The notes below the pieces were generated by a model. It saw only the letters and a list, made by a program, of their open reading frames with translations, ran no database searches and was not told the origin of the DNA. A stretch of 64,000 nt of DNA from assembly GCF_900700375.1 (NCBI RefSeq), contig NC_041709.1:27135515-27199514 (forward strand), given 5' to 3'. Positions 54,301 through 64,000 of the stretch are shown piece after piece. Every line of letters starts with the position of its first letter. Within the stretch, counting starts at the first letter, position 1. A program made the position numbers and the translations under genes. The stretch is from Denticeps clupeoides (taxonomy: Eukaryota > Chordata > Actinopteri > Clupeiformes > Denticipitidae).

Positions 54301-56297
54301 GAATCACTCAAAGGCTGCTAAACAATTAAAGTGAAACTTCCATGATTGAGCAGGTTGTGACGGGGTTTTGGTCTGTGGTAGTGGAGAAAACTATTCTGAA
54401 GCAGGCAGACAAATGAGGTCCGCCGGCAAGAAAGAGAATCGCACGCCGCTGCTGGGGTTTCCATCACGCTCTCTATTTATTATGCTTACAGCACCTCAGT
54501 TCCACCATGCCCAGGTAAATGTCGGTAACCGCTCATACATGAGACAGGGACATTACACGTACCAAACTCTTTTGGTACTCTAAAATAATAACCACAGGAG
54601 CATGGACCAGACTGCTTGGTTCCTCTGCCTTGTGGAGAGTCTCATCAGGACTGGGACAGACGACTATAGGCAGAAATGTACTTGCTGTTACCTACATACA
54701 GTACAGGCCAAAAGTTTGGACACACCATCTCATGCGTTTTCTTTATTTTCATGACTATTTACATTGGTAGATTCTCACTGAAGGCATCAAAACTATGAAT
54801 GAACATGTGGAGTTATGTACTTAACAAAAAAAAGGGTGAAATAACTGAAAACATGTTTTCAAAATAGCCACCCTTTGCTCTGATTACTGCTTTGCACACT
54901 CTTGGCATTCTCTTGATGAGCATCAAGTGGTAGTCACCTGAAATGGTTTACCAACAGTCTTGAAGGAGTTCCCAGAGGTGTTAAGCACCCTTTGCCTTCA
55001 CTCTGCGGTGCAGCTCCCCCCAAACCATTTTGACTGGGTTCAGGTCCAGTGACTTTGGAGGCCAGGTCTCCATTTTTTGTTAAGTACATAAGTGTTCATT
55101 CATAGTTTTGATGCCTTCCGTGAAAATGTACCAATGTAAATGGTCATGAAAATAAAGAAAAGAACATTGAATGAAAAGGTGTGTCCAAACCTTTGGCCTG
55201 TACGTATGTATGTACGTACGTAAAGCCGTGGTCCATATCCTGCGTTCTTTGTATCATTTTGGGCACGAACGGATGAGTACAAACAGATACAATACGGATT
55301 CAAACAGGGGCAGTGTTGTGAGATCTGCACTCAACAGGTAATTATTTTAAGATACAGGCACAAACATTAACAAAGCAACTGCTTACTTATACGCATACAT
55401 AGCTCACAACAAAGTATATTTCTGTCTTAACCCCACCCACAGCATGATGCACTGTGCATTTAAAGGAGAACTATGGTCTGCAGGTAATCGTCTTTTACAC
55501 GTTTAATACAACCAAGGTGACAGGATTTGCATTAGAGTGCGTCCGTATGGATGTGACTTGTAAAATACAAAGATTAGTGATTCACCATTCTGCAGACACA
55601 CACAAACAAAATGACGACAGACTAAAGCCTGTTGTTTGGGTCTGCACCTATGACAGCTCCTGACCCTGGTTTTACACCAGACACACAAATCAATTCACCT
55701 TTATATAGACATCAGCTGACAAATAATTGTGAGGGTCTTTGAAGTTATTGACATCGCATGAATTGTTCTCAATACAAAGTCTAAGATAGGGTAACAACAG
55801 ATCAATGACGCGAAAGCGGCAGTGACAATTAAAAGCTGTCAATCACCCGCAATACAATATGCGTTCCAGCCCTGATGGAGTCGGTTTCCGGTCAGATCAG
55901 CAGTACCTGCAGCTGCCACTATTCTAGACACCCACGCCGCAGAAGTTCAACTTCAATACACAATCTGCTCAAGTGGCACACAGCTGTCACTTCACTCAAC
56001 CATTCACTCACTCACTACGAATCGGGTAAAACCTTTTGCTAATTCCAGCGGCTCGCGTCCTCATACCGAGTTAGCAGCCGGCCACGCGTCTCCCGCAGCT
56101 AGCATCATCCACGTGTCACACACGGGAACAGACTGCCTGCGTTTATCCAGTCCGCTCCAGAATCGACATTTTTCCTTGACCAAATAACACGTAACACATT
56201 AAATACAAACCTGTGCGTGGCTTGGCGTCTGAAAAATGCCAGATTCCACGTAACCGGTGGCTCCCTCCTCCAGGCTGGGTCCACGCGGCTCCGCCAT
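48376..56297 (-). CDS. pprc1: PGC-1-related coactivator (PPRC1 / PRC)
   Basis: Eleven exons on the minus strand join in frame: 56211-56297, 53722-53847, 52173-53619, 51991-52044, 51449-51535, 50772-51360, 50476-50676, 50209-50272, 49992-50113, 48639-48790 and 48376-48473, about 1008 aa (human 1664, so the middle is much shorter). It coactivates NRF1-type factors for mitochondrial and growth genes. Seen in order are an N-terminal activation segment with TLLTALTEIL and DDETLSPFD, SLQQYRLLRQQKKIPQ with WPSVPEIPSKLPPIPCL, IEASDLASLLEQFEE, and GLTPPATPPHQTWKPL. An RS-rich stretch follows, then an RRM with RRVVYVGRIHGNM, RFSVFGEIQDCTVHF, NYGFVTYYSTENAF and FDLCFGGRRQFC. The end is LDFDTLLKQAQRGLK. 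The RS exon holds a 12-base tandem repeat. A large exon carries most of the protein. The start ATG opens MAEPRGPSLEEGATG. Confidence 0.92.
49375..49855. mobile_element. foldback-type element in a pprc1 intron
   Basis: Long imperfect inverted repeat of roughly 110-130 bases per arm. Left arm pieces TTTCAGTATATCCAGAAGGC and GTGTGGCGACCCGATTC pair with right arm pieces GTGAATTGGGTCGCCTCACA and GGATATACTGAAATATTCAC. The arms contain sub-repeats of TATCCGGAAGGCATTTCACT type. The loop of about 180 bases is AT-rich. No coding capacity. Bounds are approximate. Confidence 0.6.
50560..50640 (-). repeat. 12-bp tandem repeat encoding Arg-Ser units in pprc1
   Basis: About six units of GACGAAGAACGG (plus strand) in register with the reading frame, each coding for S-S-R-S on the minus strand. 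The units are nearly identical at DNA level, so they expanded recently. Unit length is a multiple of three, so copy changes keep the frame. Confidence 0.92.
51700..51990. other. pprc1 intron with homopolymer runs
   Basis: A-rich runs at 51709-51785 and a C-run at about 51957-51972, just before the exon at 51991. Such runs are prone to sequencing error. Confidence 0.6.
53848..54696. other. pprc1 intron 1, 3' part
   Basis: No exon or repeat recognised. A short GC-rich segment at about 54417-54460 carries no supported function. Confidence 0.4.
54697..55204. mobile_element. Tc1-like MITE in pprc1 intron 1
   Basis: Ends CAGTACAGGCCAAAAGTTTG and AACCTTTGGCCTGTAC are inverted repeats. Subterminal regions also pair: TTATTTTCATGACTATTTAC against GTAAATGGTCATGAAAATAA. 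Interior CCCTTTGCTCTGATTACTGC and TTGGGTTCAGGTCC-like sequence match a fish Tc1 family by memory. The transposase is deleted. Confidence 0.82.
55205..56210. other. pprc1 intron 1, 5' part
   Basis: A short (GTAC/GTAT)n run follows the element. The remainder is unique, with a CG-richer part from about 56040 toward exon 1. No other feature. Confidence 0.45.
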
Positions 56298-56400
56298 TTT
56301 ACTCGCCCGCGCATGATTCACGCACTGAGAACACGTGGTACCCACTTTCCCGGGAAAACGACGCTCACGTGACTCGACTTGAAACTTCTATTCTTCTTGT
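56298..56400 (-). promoter_or_regulatory. pprc1 promoter with two CACGTG E-boxes
   Basis: Perfect E-boxes at 56332-56337 and 56366-56371, within 75 bases upstream of the start codon on the minus strand. The start region itself reads AAAATGGCGG, a YY1-like motif overlapping the ATG. E-boxes of this form bind MYC/USF/TFE-type factors, and use here is inferred. Confidence 0.55.
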
Positions 56401-57377
56401 TGCAAAGGACAACATTTTATTTAGAAATACTTTAAAAATAATATTTCAATGGTAGAAATGATACACATCACTGTTCTGCACAGAGACATGATGTTACATG
56501 TTACAGGGTGATATTCTTGAGAGATTGGTTTAAATTTACAGAGTTACAGTTACAGAGTGAAGTGATGATATCAAGTAAACTCTCCTACCCTAACAGTCCC
56601 TGTGGAATGAGAGCTGAAGGCCTATAGAATTTAGACTTGATTAATATCCTTTACTGACAGATTGAGAGGTGGAGGGCAGCTATAATAGTATAGATTGTTC
56701 CCATTGATAACTGCCCATGGTTCAGTATGCAGACTGCTCATGTTTACATTATGAAACATGAAGTTTCATGTTCATCTTGATTTATCAGTACGAGCACATT
56801 CTGTGTCTGTTTTAGTAATTGGGTCTAATATTACCATTACGTTTTACAATGTATCAGCAATGACCGATGAACGCTGCCGAAGATCAGATGGTCTGGTCGT
56901 TCTGCACAATTGACCTGGCAAAAGTTTTACGCCGGATGCCCTTCCTGGCAGAAATCTCTTACCCAGGCTTGGGACCAGCACCAAGAAATACACTGTCACC
57001 AGCGTCCCCAGTGAGTTAATTTGTCACCAATGACCAAATAACATTATTAATATATTCAGTTATTTATTTACCTCATTTGTAATGTAAAGATAAACATTTA
57101 GGCAATTATCATAATAAAAATATTTTCTTTATGATCAGACTTAAATCTATGATGCCTTTGTATCTAATGAGCAGTAGTTATATTTTCGTTTCTTTAAAGA
57201 AATGTTGGCAAATAGCGCCCTCTCCAGCTCAGGTTTGTCATATTGACTATACTGGACCTTTAAATGTCTCTGAAATATTCAGAGGACCATAACCTATACC
57301 ATTTGCTTCAGAAACATTAAAGCATCTCTGATCTAGATTCATTAAAATGACAAGCCAATGTGTATGAAGTGTGTGAA
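56401..57377. other. pprc1-ldb1 spacer, first part
   Basis: Mostly AT-rich. A piece at about 56925-57010 (TTTTACGCCGGATGCCCTTC and GGCTTGGGACCAGCACCAAG) resembles a common fish dispersed repeat whose class I cannot name. Confidence 0.4.
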
Positions 57378-57563
57378 GGGCAGTGGTGGCCTAGCAGTTA
57401 AGGAAGTGGCTTCCATAATCAGAGGGTTGCCGAGAGGTCCCCTTGATCAAGGTACAGTTCCCACACCCTGCTCCCCGGTGCCTGGTTGCTCACTAAGGGT
57501 TAATGCAGAGGATATATTTTGTTGTGTCATCGTATGCTGTGCTGCGGTGTTTCACAGTCACTT
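57378..57563 (+). mobile_element. tRNA-derived SINE (family A), degraded
   Basis: GGGCAGTGGTGGCCTAGCAG start. The B-box region is partly lost, and the tail ends GTTTCACAGTCACTTTG. Confidence 0.8.
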
Positions 57564-58603
57564 TGTTTTCAAGTTACAAGAAATAATCTAATTGGCAATT
57601 TGAATATAGCTGTGCAATATTTCAGAAGTCATTTTGTATTTTATAATTATTCCATAATTCTTTATATTGGTACTTCTGTCTCATAAAAGCACCCTTTTCA
57701 CTGGAAGGGCAGGAGAATCAGGTTTTGATTACTGAAGCACTGACGGTGAAATTACAATATAGAAAACACTGGGTATTGTGTTTATTGTGATTTATTAATC
57801 TATTGTGCCAAAACATTAGAAGAAAGGAATTCAAGGGCAACTGAAGAATACTTAATATGCCACGTGCATAATTATAGCAGTACAACACACAGTGAAATGC
57901 ACCCTGAAACACACCCTTGTCGTGCTCCTGTGTTGAGGTCATACATGGAGTTCATACATGGAAACACTTTCAATCTTATAACATCTCTAAATTTAGAATC
58001 AAAATGAATGGGTCTAGACATTTAATGTGAGTCTCACTTTTGTCTGGGTGTTTATGATTATAATTCCGCAGTCTTAATTAAAACTGATGCTGTATTCTGT
58101 GCCTGAATCACAGTTCTGTATAAATCTGAACCAGTGCTAAATTAGGCAGGTGATCTCACTAGAAAATCAATCTCCTTTTCTTTTCTTCTGTTTTTCCTCC
58201 TTTTCTTTGTCGTCTTTTTGCTGGTGTCAGGTTTGGACAACGGTGAACAACACCGTGTCTGTGCGCTCCACTGCTCGCACCTCTCCTTACGCTGGTGCCA
58301 TTCTCGCTGGATCAGGTCACCAGTGATGTTCAGGCCGCACCAATAGGTCAGCGGGTACAGGCTGTATAATGACTCCGCTCTCAGATGCGGACTGGCAGAG
58401 GCACTTTCCCTGGATTATTCAGCAGGGGTTCCATGCCAGTTTCTTCAGTAAAGAAACCATTATTCCCGGCGTTCTCAAACCTGTTAGAACAACGCAGAAC
58501 AACATTTAATGTCACACTTTTAGAATTTAAAGCCAGCAGTGGTGTTTTTATACACCAGATATCAGACATGAAATGTGAGGCCATGGGTCAGTAGTGGCCT
58601 CAC
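57564..58603. other. pprc1-ldb1 spacer, middle part
   Basis: No gene recognised. It is unique-looking sequence. A GC-richer portion at 58220-58400 lies among AT-rich stretches. Confidence 0.4.
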
Positions 58604-58812
58604 GGGGCAGTGGTGGCCTAACGGTTAAGGAAGCGGCTCTGTAATCAGAAGGTTGCTGGTTCGAATCCTGATCCACCAAGGTGCCACTGTGCAAAGTACC
58701 ATCCCCACACGCCTGTCATGGCTGCCCACTGCTCAGTAAGGGTGATGGTTAAAAGCAGAGGACACATTTAATTCTGTGCACCGTGTGCTGTGCTGTGTTT
58801 CACAATTACTTT
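58604..58812 (+). mobile_element. tRNA-derived SINE (family A)
   Basis: GGGGCAGTGGTGGCCTAACG with the B-box GGTTCGAATCCTG, the core CCTGTCATGGCTGCCCACTG, and the tail GTGCTGTGCTGTGTTTCACA. Confidence 0.9.
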
Positions 58813-60142
58813 TTTTATTTTATTTATTTACATATTGTTTTGTAACAATGTTTCCAATAAATTTGTAATTGTAGTTTAAAAAATAAATAAGCCTGACTTT
58901 AATGCTCCTGTAGTGTTTCTAAAAGGGCCAACGATGAAGGTGGCGGTTTCTGACATGTGGTGCTCCAGGGGTGACACATGCAGGGACAGGAGCATCTGCT
59001 GGCACAAAAAATCTAACTCAAAGTAAATCTCTTCCAGGCTGTTTTTCCGGATATCTCTTAAAGGCCATGATTTGAAAAAAAAAGTAAATGGGACAATAAG
59101 TTCATTATCTATTCATGAGGGCATTCAGTCAGAATCTCACGTCTTCCCCTCTTTCTTCCTTGAATCTCTCGTTCTGGCTGAGATGAGACAGTTGTAGTCC
59201 GGTTGGTGTCTCTTCTTTCACCCTCCTTGTCTCTGCTCGCTCTGTTATTTAGTGAAGTGCCGCTGTCCCCTCCCCCTCCATCCCCTCCTTCTCTCACTCC
59301 ACATCTTGAAACAGACACTGTTTGAAACAGGGCCAGCGCGTCTTCGGAGACGGGAGGGAGGCCTGAGAAAAGTGGGTCACCTTCAGGCTGTATCCGGACT
59401 GCCGAGGAGACTTTATTATTTATCCCAGGTATGCAGAAGCAGATGTGTAAATAAGAGAGAAAGAAGGAGAGACCCCTCCTCCGTCCCTACTGTTTTTCCA
59501 CTAGCGGCAGGAAACCCAGAGTACCCCTCAAATGGAAAGGACAGAAGGGGGGAAGAAACACACAAACACACAGCTGTCTGCAGTACTATTTCCTGCTAAA
59601 ACAAGCATTTTATACAGAATATTAAAAATGGCAGGAGTGCTCTCACTCTGGCACTGTGTGTGTTTAAAATTGAAATACATCCAGGTAGGGTACGCTCACG
59701 CTGGCCGGGTGTGTTTCTCTGTGCTCCAGCGTGTGTTTGGACAGGCCTTGCACTCACGCTACATACTCTGCACTCTGTGTGGCCCCTGGGGATGCAAGGC
59801 TGTTGCTGAGGTGGCAGAAATTGGCGAGGGAGGGGGATAGTGTAAATGAGCTGCATGCTCTGCCCTTTAACGTGACACCCTGCCTGCCCATCAGCCCCCA
59901 CGGGTGCCAACGCCGCTCAGGGAGTGGGTGACACTGAGCTTTATTTTTGTCACTCCTTTTCTCTGCCGAATTTTTTCTGGAAGTGAGCAGGGAGCATCTG
60001 TTCCCAAGGAACTGAGGAGCTGGAAGATCTGACAGGGAGACGGCCCCCTCACAGCTGCAAGGCTTCGGAGGAGTTGAGGGAGACACTGATCATGGTGATA
60101 GAGCCATCACACAGACACACATTCCAGCGCAACAACAGTACA

Positions 60143-60202
<60 letters not shown>

Positions 60203-61270
60203 ATACGTTGACAACATCTGCATTGGGAGTTCCAGCGAGCTCTGTCTCTGATGCGGGGGTGTAGAAAAGTAAATGAAACCCGGCGGGGCGACCACCTCTC
60301 TCGCCCGATGCTTCCATGGCCGTTCAGAGGCAGCCATGATACTGGCCTGGGTTGGAGCTCATTAGGGGCATCGGGTGCAGACTTGAAGGCCGCACCCACA
60401 TGTCGGTGTTCCATTTCCATTGTGTGTGCAAACAAGTGATATAGGGATTGTGACTTGTGTTCATTAAGCATTTTTTAAGTGCCTGCCTGTGTGCAACCTG
60501 CCTGCACAATTGCAGCTCTGCCACATTGCCATGGCGACAGTGCCCTATCCAGGTACACTGTTGTGAGCTAATCTCCTCCTCTCCACCCACCCTTCCCCTT
60601 TTTCCTCCTTTTCTTGTCTAATTAACTCTGCTGAATATTCCCCCTTCAAACCCTCACAGTGATACAGCACGGGCTGACTAACGAGAAGGGGGTGGGCTCA
60701 TTGTCCCTTATTAGAGCTGAAAGCACGCAGGCATGGACAGAAATCTCGGCGTGGCAGTTGGAGATGTGCGCGGGAGCCTGTCAGTGCGTGACTGAAGGAG
60801 AGAGAGATGGGATGAGAGGGTGAAGGAGTGTGTATTTCTGTTTTTGTCTGTGTGTATTTGAATGTACAGTCTGTGTGTTTTCCGGTGCTTCAGCTTGACA
60901 GTCCCAAGCGCCTTGCTCAGCCTCAGGGGGACTGTTTACTCTGTCAGAGCCACTGTCACGCAGCCATGCCCCCTCCTCCAAAATCTGCCCTTCATCTCCC
61001 CATCACTCCCTTCTTCTCCACAGCTCTTCTGTCTTGTCTGCATATGTGCATGTACGTTTTCCCACCCTGAAACTGGTTCTGAGAGATGTCGACCTGTCAG
61101 CGTGCCCACATGAATCAGCTGAGCGATGCTCTAATGCCTTTCTATGTCTACCAGGAGGCCAGTAAGTTACAGCAGAAGCCGGCCAGTATGTCAGGTAGAG
61201 AGACCGCAGCCATGTCATGTTTAGCCAGACACGTACCCCTGATGAAGTGAACATGACCACATGATCATGC
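58813..61270. other. ldb1 upstream region, possible conserved non-coding DNA
   Basis: About 2.4 kb of unique, moderately GC-rich sequence with no long supported frame. A (CA)n run lies at 60148-60200. It precedes a developmental regulator gene, so enhancers are plausible, but nothing in the sequence proves it. Confidence 0.35.
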
Positions 61271-61283
61271 TTTTCTTTTCTAC

Positions 61284-61307
61284 ACACACAATTCTCTCTC
61301 TCTCTCC

Positions 61308-61384
<77 letters not shown>

Positions 61385-61424
61385 GAGAGAGAGCGAGAGC
61401 GAGAGAGAGAATTGTGTGTGTGTG
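61284..61424. repeat. near-perfect compound palindrome (CA/CT/TA/GT tracts)
   Basis: Order of tracts: ACACACACAATT, (CT)n, (TA)n, (GT)n centre, (TA)n, (GA)n, AATTGTGTGTGT. The two halves are inverse complements over about 55 bases each side. Minor interruptions (CCCT against GCGAGAGCGA) break symmetry. Confidence 0.9.
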
Positions 61425-62413
61425 CTGATAAAGGATAAAAAAATGACCAATAACCAAGAGTGCTTGGTTTTAAAGCTCCCCCTTGGAGAAAAAGTCATGA
61501 CCTTTATCTGAACCGCTCAGTTATTAATGAGCATTGCCAGTCCCTCAACACGCATCCCTAACCCACATTAACACACGCTGAACACAGCCCATGTCTGGCC
61601 GCAGTCTCGCCGGTATCAGGTCTGGTATCTGTTCATCCGCAGAGAACGAGAAGGAGGGGACGTGTGCGTCAGATAGATGGATAAAAGGCTGGAATCAAAG
61701 CAAAGATGGCAGCCCTGCAAAGGTGTAGAGGAGTGTTCAAGAGTGGGTGAGGGCATCCGTGTGACAAACTGCAGAGACTAATGGAGCGAGAGAATGAAAG
61801 AGGGGATGTAGGAGGGGACACCTCCACCTCCAAACGCCATCGCCTGCCACCAGACTCTCCTGTTGGAGTCGCAAAAACAGACCATACACCTTTAAAAAGC
61901 AGAGGGTGGGGAGGGGAGGGGACCTACATCACATGGCTGTTATTCTCTGAAATCTGCCTCTCAGGTCACTTTGACAGTCCTCCCTCCCTCTCTCTCTCTT
62001 TCTTGCTCTAGTTCTCTCCTCCCACCCGCATTGCTATCTGCACTCTAATGAGCGTGAGGGCACAGCCGAGGCTGGAGCAGCACAAACACAACTCCCTTCT
62101 TCCCTCTCTGGCTCTCCAGCTCTCATTCCTTTGTGCTCTTGTTCTTTTTTTAACCTTTCCCTCGCTCGCTCGCTCGCTCACTCACTCACACCCTCCCCTT
62201 CTCCTCCTATCCCTGACTTTCTCTCTCTCTCTCTCTCTCTCTCTCTGTTGATCTCCCTACTGCTGCGTGCGGACCTCTGGATAACAGACGCCCATGAGCG
62301 GGAGGCAGTAGCAGTGACGGTTGGCTGGAGCGAGGGAGGGAGTAAGAGAGAGACCGAGCAACACCACCATTCCTCCATTCCGCTGGAAGCAGCAGGACCA
62401 GGCATGTGAGAAG
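61425..62413 (+). promoter_or_regulatory. ldb1 promoter and 5' UTR region
   Basis: It leads to the ldb1 start codon. It contains a (CT)n tract at about 62219-62246, a (CGCT)n run near 62162-62178, and a purine-rich GAGCGAGGGAGGGAG-type piece. These are typical of TATA-less promoters. The transcription start cannot be set. Confidence 0.45.
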
Positions 62414-62441
62414 ATGTCCGTGGGAGGCTGTGCGTGTCCGG
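62414..62441 (+). CDS. ldb1: LIM-domain-binding protein 1, first coding exon (partial gene)
   Basis: The ATG at 62414 opens MSVGGCACPG, followed by a GTAAGC donor at 62442. Human LDB1 has an isoform starting MSVGCACPGCSSKSF, so this is the matching first coding exon. The rest lies right of the window. LDB1 is a nuclear adaptor that dimerises and binds LIM-homeodomain and LIM-only factors, linking enhancers to promoters. The call is supported by location: LDB1 and PPRC1 are head-to-head neighbours in human and here. An ldb2 origin is the alternative. Only 28 coding bases are seen, so confidence comes mostly from the neighbour. Confidence 0.72.
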
Positions 62442-63106
62442 GTAAGCGCCCAGGCTGTGTTGCCGTGACTACCTTCGTTGCCCTGTGTGTTGCCAAGTTG
62501 CTGTTGGTGGTGAGCCCAGGCCCCGAGAGGATGGGAGGGGGGCTTTTTTGGTGTTCTGCTTGTTGTTTGTCCCCTGTTCAACAATGTCAAATCTTCGTAA
62601 AGCGTGGGTGACCTGCTGCACTCCCAGCATGCTGCTCTGTGACTTGAGGAGAACATGGTGAAGGTTGCACCCCTTGTACAGCTGTTTTGCATTGGTTCAT
62701 CCTGGAGGGGGAGTGGGGGTGGCTGCATCATCACAGTTTACTGCCTGGCTGACATGGCCGTTGTTGTTGCTGCTGCTGATGATCATTTGTGGCCTAAATT
62801 CCGAGCAGACTGCAGAAGGGAAATTGGGGCTTTTTTTCCCCTTGTTCCTCATTGGCTATCCTGTTTCATGTATAATAACAGATGTTGAGGTTCCTCGGGC
62901 TTAGTGGAGCAGATTTGTATGTTCTTTCTCTTTCATGTGGAAATAATTAAATGAAGCTGTTTGGAGGGGGGTCCACTGTGTCCTTTCTTGCAAAAGTTAA
63001 TTAAGGCATAAGGTTGCAAATGAACTAGCCAATGAGTAAAGACATGTAGTGTCCAATCCTGCCATGTTTTTGGAAACATATTCTTGTTTTTGGAAACATA
63101 TTCTTA
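62442..63106. other. ldb1 intron 1, first part
   Basis: Unique sequence with no exon seen. A tandem pair of the 20-base unit GTTTTTGGAAACATATTCTT lies at about 63066-63105, directly before the next SINE. Confidence 0.5.
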
Positions 63107-63286
63107 GGCAGTGGTGGCGCAGCGGTTAAGGAAACGGCCCTGTAATCAGAAGGTTGCCGGTTCGAATCCCGATCTGCCATGATGCTACTGAGGTGCCACT
63201 GAGCAAAAGCACCGCCCCCACACACTGCTCACTGGGTGCCTGTCATGGCTGCCCACTGCTCACACAGGGTGATGGGTTAAATGCAA
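63107..63286 (+). mobile_element. tRNA-derived SINE (family A), 3' truncated
   Basis: GGCAGTGGTGGCGCAGCGGT with the B-box GGTTCGAATCCC and the core to GGGTGATGGGTTAAATGCA. The last 60 bases or so of the family tail are missing. Confidence 0.88.
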
Positions 63287-64000
63287 CAGTTCGGAATCTG
63301 GGCAGCATCCCAAATTGATATGCTTGCTGATAACCCCACATGTCCATTCACGGTAATGTGACCATTTGAAAAATGAAAACCAGAAGATGGTTGCGGGAGT
63401 AAGAACAGTTTTTTTTATTCCCTCCCTAATGAGTCATGTTTTCCTTCGAAGAACTGAACCAGTGAGCGCTTTCACTCTCCTTGCTGCCAAACCACTTGGC
63501 CATTGTAAGAGTTCAGACACATTACAAAGCAATGGCTATATGCGACTTCTCTGGGTTGCCTAGGGTGCTTTTTACATGAATGAACCATATGGAGGATATA
63601 TGTATGTTTTTGTATGTCATTTACAGAAATGGCTCTCTATAAACTAACCATCACAGTTGAATTGCAACTCCAAGATTTTTCTAAAATTCACCAGCCAAAC
63701 CACAGAAACAGACAATGTGGTTAAAACAATACTGAACAACTATGCAACTTTATACACTATTAATTATAGTGCTTATGCTTAGGAAGGGTCCCATAGTCCA
63801 AGGGTCCAAACTGAATAAAATAGGTGTGTTGTTGTTGAAATTCAATAAATATTGGACATGAAATGTCTGTCATAGCTATAGAAAAGTCACTTCACTTTTT
63901 TCAAAGCTTTTCTGAGGTCCTCCATACTGGTTTGTATCTGCAGTGTTTATGAGGGTACAACTCCAAGGACCATTTTGTCCAATCGCAGCGTCTTCTGTAA
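63287..64000. other. ldb1 intron 1, to window edge
   Basis: AT-rich sequence without recognised features. Confidence 0.45.

Noticed and set aside
62207-62734. Minus-strand frame of 175 residues over the ldb1 first exon
   Set aside because: Low-complexity, translates the antisense of CT-rich 5' UTR, and has no recognised motif.

Overview
The window is eukaryotic and almost certainly from a teleost fish. Its genes are small, GT-AG spliced and vertebrate. They sit in a background of tRNA-derived SINEs, Tc1-like and hAT-like DNA transposons, L2/CR1/Rex1-type LINE pieces and CA/TA microsatellites typical of fish genomes. I cannot name the species from sequence alone. All gene calls rest on recognising conserved protein segments and then joining exons at splice sites that keep the frame.

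Layout, left to right. 1-2.9 kb: last exons of a centriolar CP110 gene (ccp110, +). 2.4-8.4 kb: repeat-rich ground with a possible solo LTR, a Tc1-like element split by a LINE, a U1 snRNA pseudogene fused to a SINE, and a 128-bp minisatellite. 8.4-12.9 kb: a short hAT-type element abutting sirt7 (+, 10 exons, about 403 aa). 13-19.2 kb: a repeat cluster including a copy of the last sirt7 intron. 19.5-23.6 kb: a synaptogyrin, most likely syngr2 (+, 4 exons, 226 aa). 25.7-28.1 kb: tk1 (-, 7 exons, 231 aa). 30.8-33.4 kb: afmid (+, 11 exons, 283 aa). 37.1-38.9 kb: cant1 (+, about 395 aa or slightly more). 39.5-45.3 kb: an O-GlcNAcase-family gene (-, 16 coding exons, 686 aa), shorter than OGA and perhaps a paralogue. 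48.4-56.3 kb: pprc1 (-, about 1008 aa), a PGC-1-related coactivator with an RS region and an RRM. 62.4 kb onward: first coding exon of ldb1 (+), which runs off the right edge.

From human map positions I recall, ccp110 lies on 16p, sirt7, syngr2, tk1, afmid and cant1 on 17q25, and OGA, PPRC1 and LDB1 on 10q24. The window therefore seems to join two or three ancestral blocks, with the main seam between cant1 and the OGA-like gene. pprc1 and ldb1 stand head to head about 6 kb apart. These are independent host genes, not an operon. Shared themes are nucleotide metabolism (tk1, cant1), tryptophan catabolism (afmid) and nuclear regulation (sirt7, the OGA-like gene, pprc1, ldb1).

No single new system stands out. 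The observations most worth a second look are the sirt7 intron copy, the U1-SINE fusion, a promoter-like motif cluster without an obvious gene near 46 kb, the shortened OGA-family protein, and a transposon end that supplies the only visible poly(A) signal close behind ccp110.
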